Shown: one piece after another, positions 5,626-5,962 of the stretch | How the letters are laid out: each line of letters begins with the position of its first letter | Position numbering within the stretch: position 1 is the stretch's first letter | Assembly (NCBI GenBank): GCA_938028845.1 | Contig: CALIZJ010000266.1 | Span: 1 to 5,962, forward strand | Reading direction: 5' to 3' | Source: an uncultured Blautia sp. | GTDB lineage: Bacteria > Bacillota > Clostridia > Lachnospirales > Lachnospiraceae | DNA length: 5,962 nt | The notes under the pieces: model-generated | What the model was told of the DNA's origin: nothing | Databases searched by the model: none | The model's input: only the letters and a program-made list of their open reading frames with translations | Program-made: the position numbers and the translations under genes

Positions 5626-5962
5626 TACGGTCTCTGAGAAAAAAATTTGTCTTTGTGGCAATGTGTTCTACTTTTGCTGTGCTTCTGGTCATTATGGGGA
5701 CGATTCTGGTGATCAATTATAAGGGAATCGTACAAAGAGCGGACCGGCTTTTGCAGATCATGGAAGAAAACGGCGGGGAGCTGCCCAGGGAGGCCTTTGG
5801 ACAGCCGGGAGGGCAGCCTCAGGGAGAAGACGGGGAATTTACGGAAGAAAGGGATTACTCCGGCGAAGAGCTGTCCCAGGGGAGGCCGGAGCTTGACCGG
5901 AGCAGGGAGCGTGAAGATTGGGAACCAATGCTTTTTTCTCCGGAAACGCCATTTGAAACCAG
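5622..5962 (+). CDS. Sensor histidine kinase, N-terminal part (truncated by window edge)
   Basis: ATG 5622 overlaps the regulator stop by four bases and opens a frame of 113 codons that runs off the window. It begins with a basic MIRSLRKKF, then one membrane helix (about 9-32), the usual start of a membrane-bound sensor kinase. The following extracellular part is unusual in composition: residues about 48-100 are rich in Gly, Glu, Gln, Arg and Pro (for example GQPGGQPQGEDGEF), suggesting a disordered segment. The final SPETPFET looks like the entry to the folded sensor domain of kinases of this clostridial type. The second membrane helix, HAMP, dimerisation and ATPase regions are not in the window, so the kinase call rests on position next to an OmpR-type regulator, the overlap and this N-terminal plan. 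Confidence 0.85.
   Translation, partial: MIRSLRKKFVFVAMCSTFAVLLVIMGTILVINYKGIVQRADRLLQIMEENGGELPREAFGQPGGQPQGEDGEFTEERDYSGEELSQGRPELDRSREREDWEPMLFSPETPFET

Noticed and set aside
5182..5661. Minus-strand open frame of 159 codons opposite the response regulator
   Set aside because: It lies antisense to an unmistakable OmpR-family gene and its translation shows no recognisable domain.

Overview
The window looks like chromosomal DNA from a Gram-positive Clostridia member, most likely Lachnospiraceae-like. This is inferred from protein style: a MacB-type ABC exporter split into separate adaptor, ATPase and permease genes, strong GGAGG ribosome binding sites, moderate GC, acidic extracellular domains, and an adjacent OmpR-type regulator plus kinase. 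No rRNA or other species marker is present, so the assignment is tentative. All recognisable genes are on the + strand.

Layout: (1) 1-203, the last 66 codons of an unidentified upstream gene. (2) 226-2882, a very large HlyD/MacA-like periplasmic-adaptor-type protein. It is broken in the present sequence by a frameshift near 2394-2400 into a 732-residue N-terminal piece and a 148-codon C-terminal piece. (3) 2890-3561, a LolD/MacB-type ABC ATPase. (4) 3558-4781, a MacB/FtsX-type permease overlapping the ATPase gene by ATGA. (5) 4782-4950, an intergenic region with a plausible extended -10 promoter and an imperfect 15-bp direct repeat. (6) 4951-5625, an OmpR/PhoB-family response regulator. (7) 5622-5962, the start of a sensor histidine kinase, overlapping the regulator by ATGA and running off the window.

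Function: the adaptor, ATPase and permease form the standard three-gene set of Gram-positive MacAB-like (YknXYZ-like) exporters. These use ATP hydrolysis in the cytoplasm to drive movements of a four-helix permease and its extracellular adaptor. The neighbouring two-component system probably senses an envelope signal and may control the exporter. The substrate cannot be told from sequence.

The basic system is a known type. The unusual parts are in the adaptor: a seemingly duplicated lipoyl-helix-lipoyl unit, an insert of about 325 residues carrying a clostridial surface-protein beta domain and a Ser/Gly/Asn/Glu-rich linker between the lipoyl part and the beta-barrel, a Gly/Met-rich repeated tail, and the frameshift. 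The frameshift may be a true mutation or an assembly error. I saw no CRISPR array, tRNA, rRNA, insertion sequence or attachment site.
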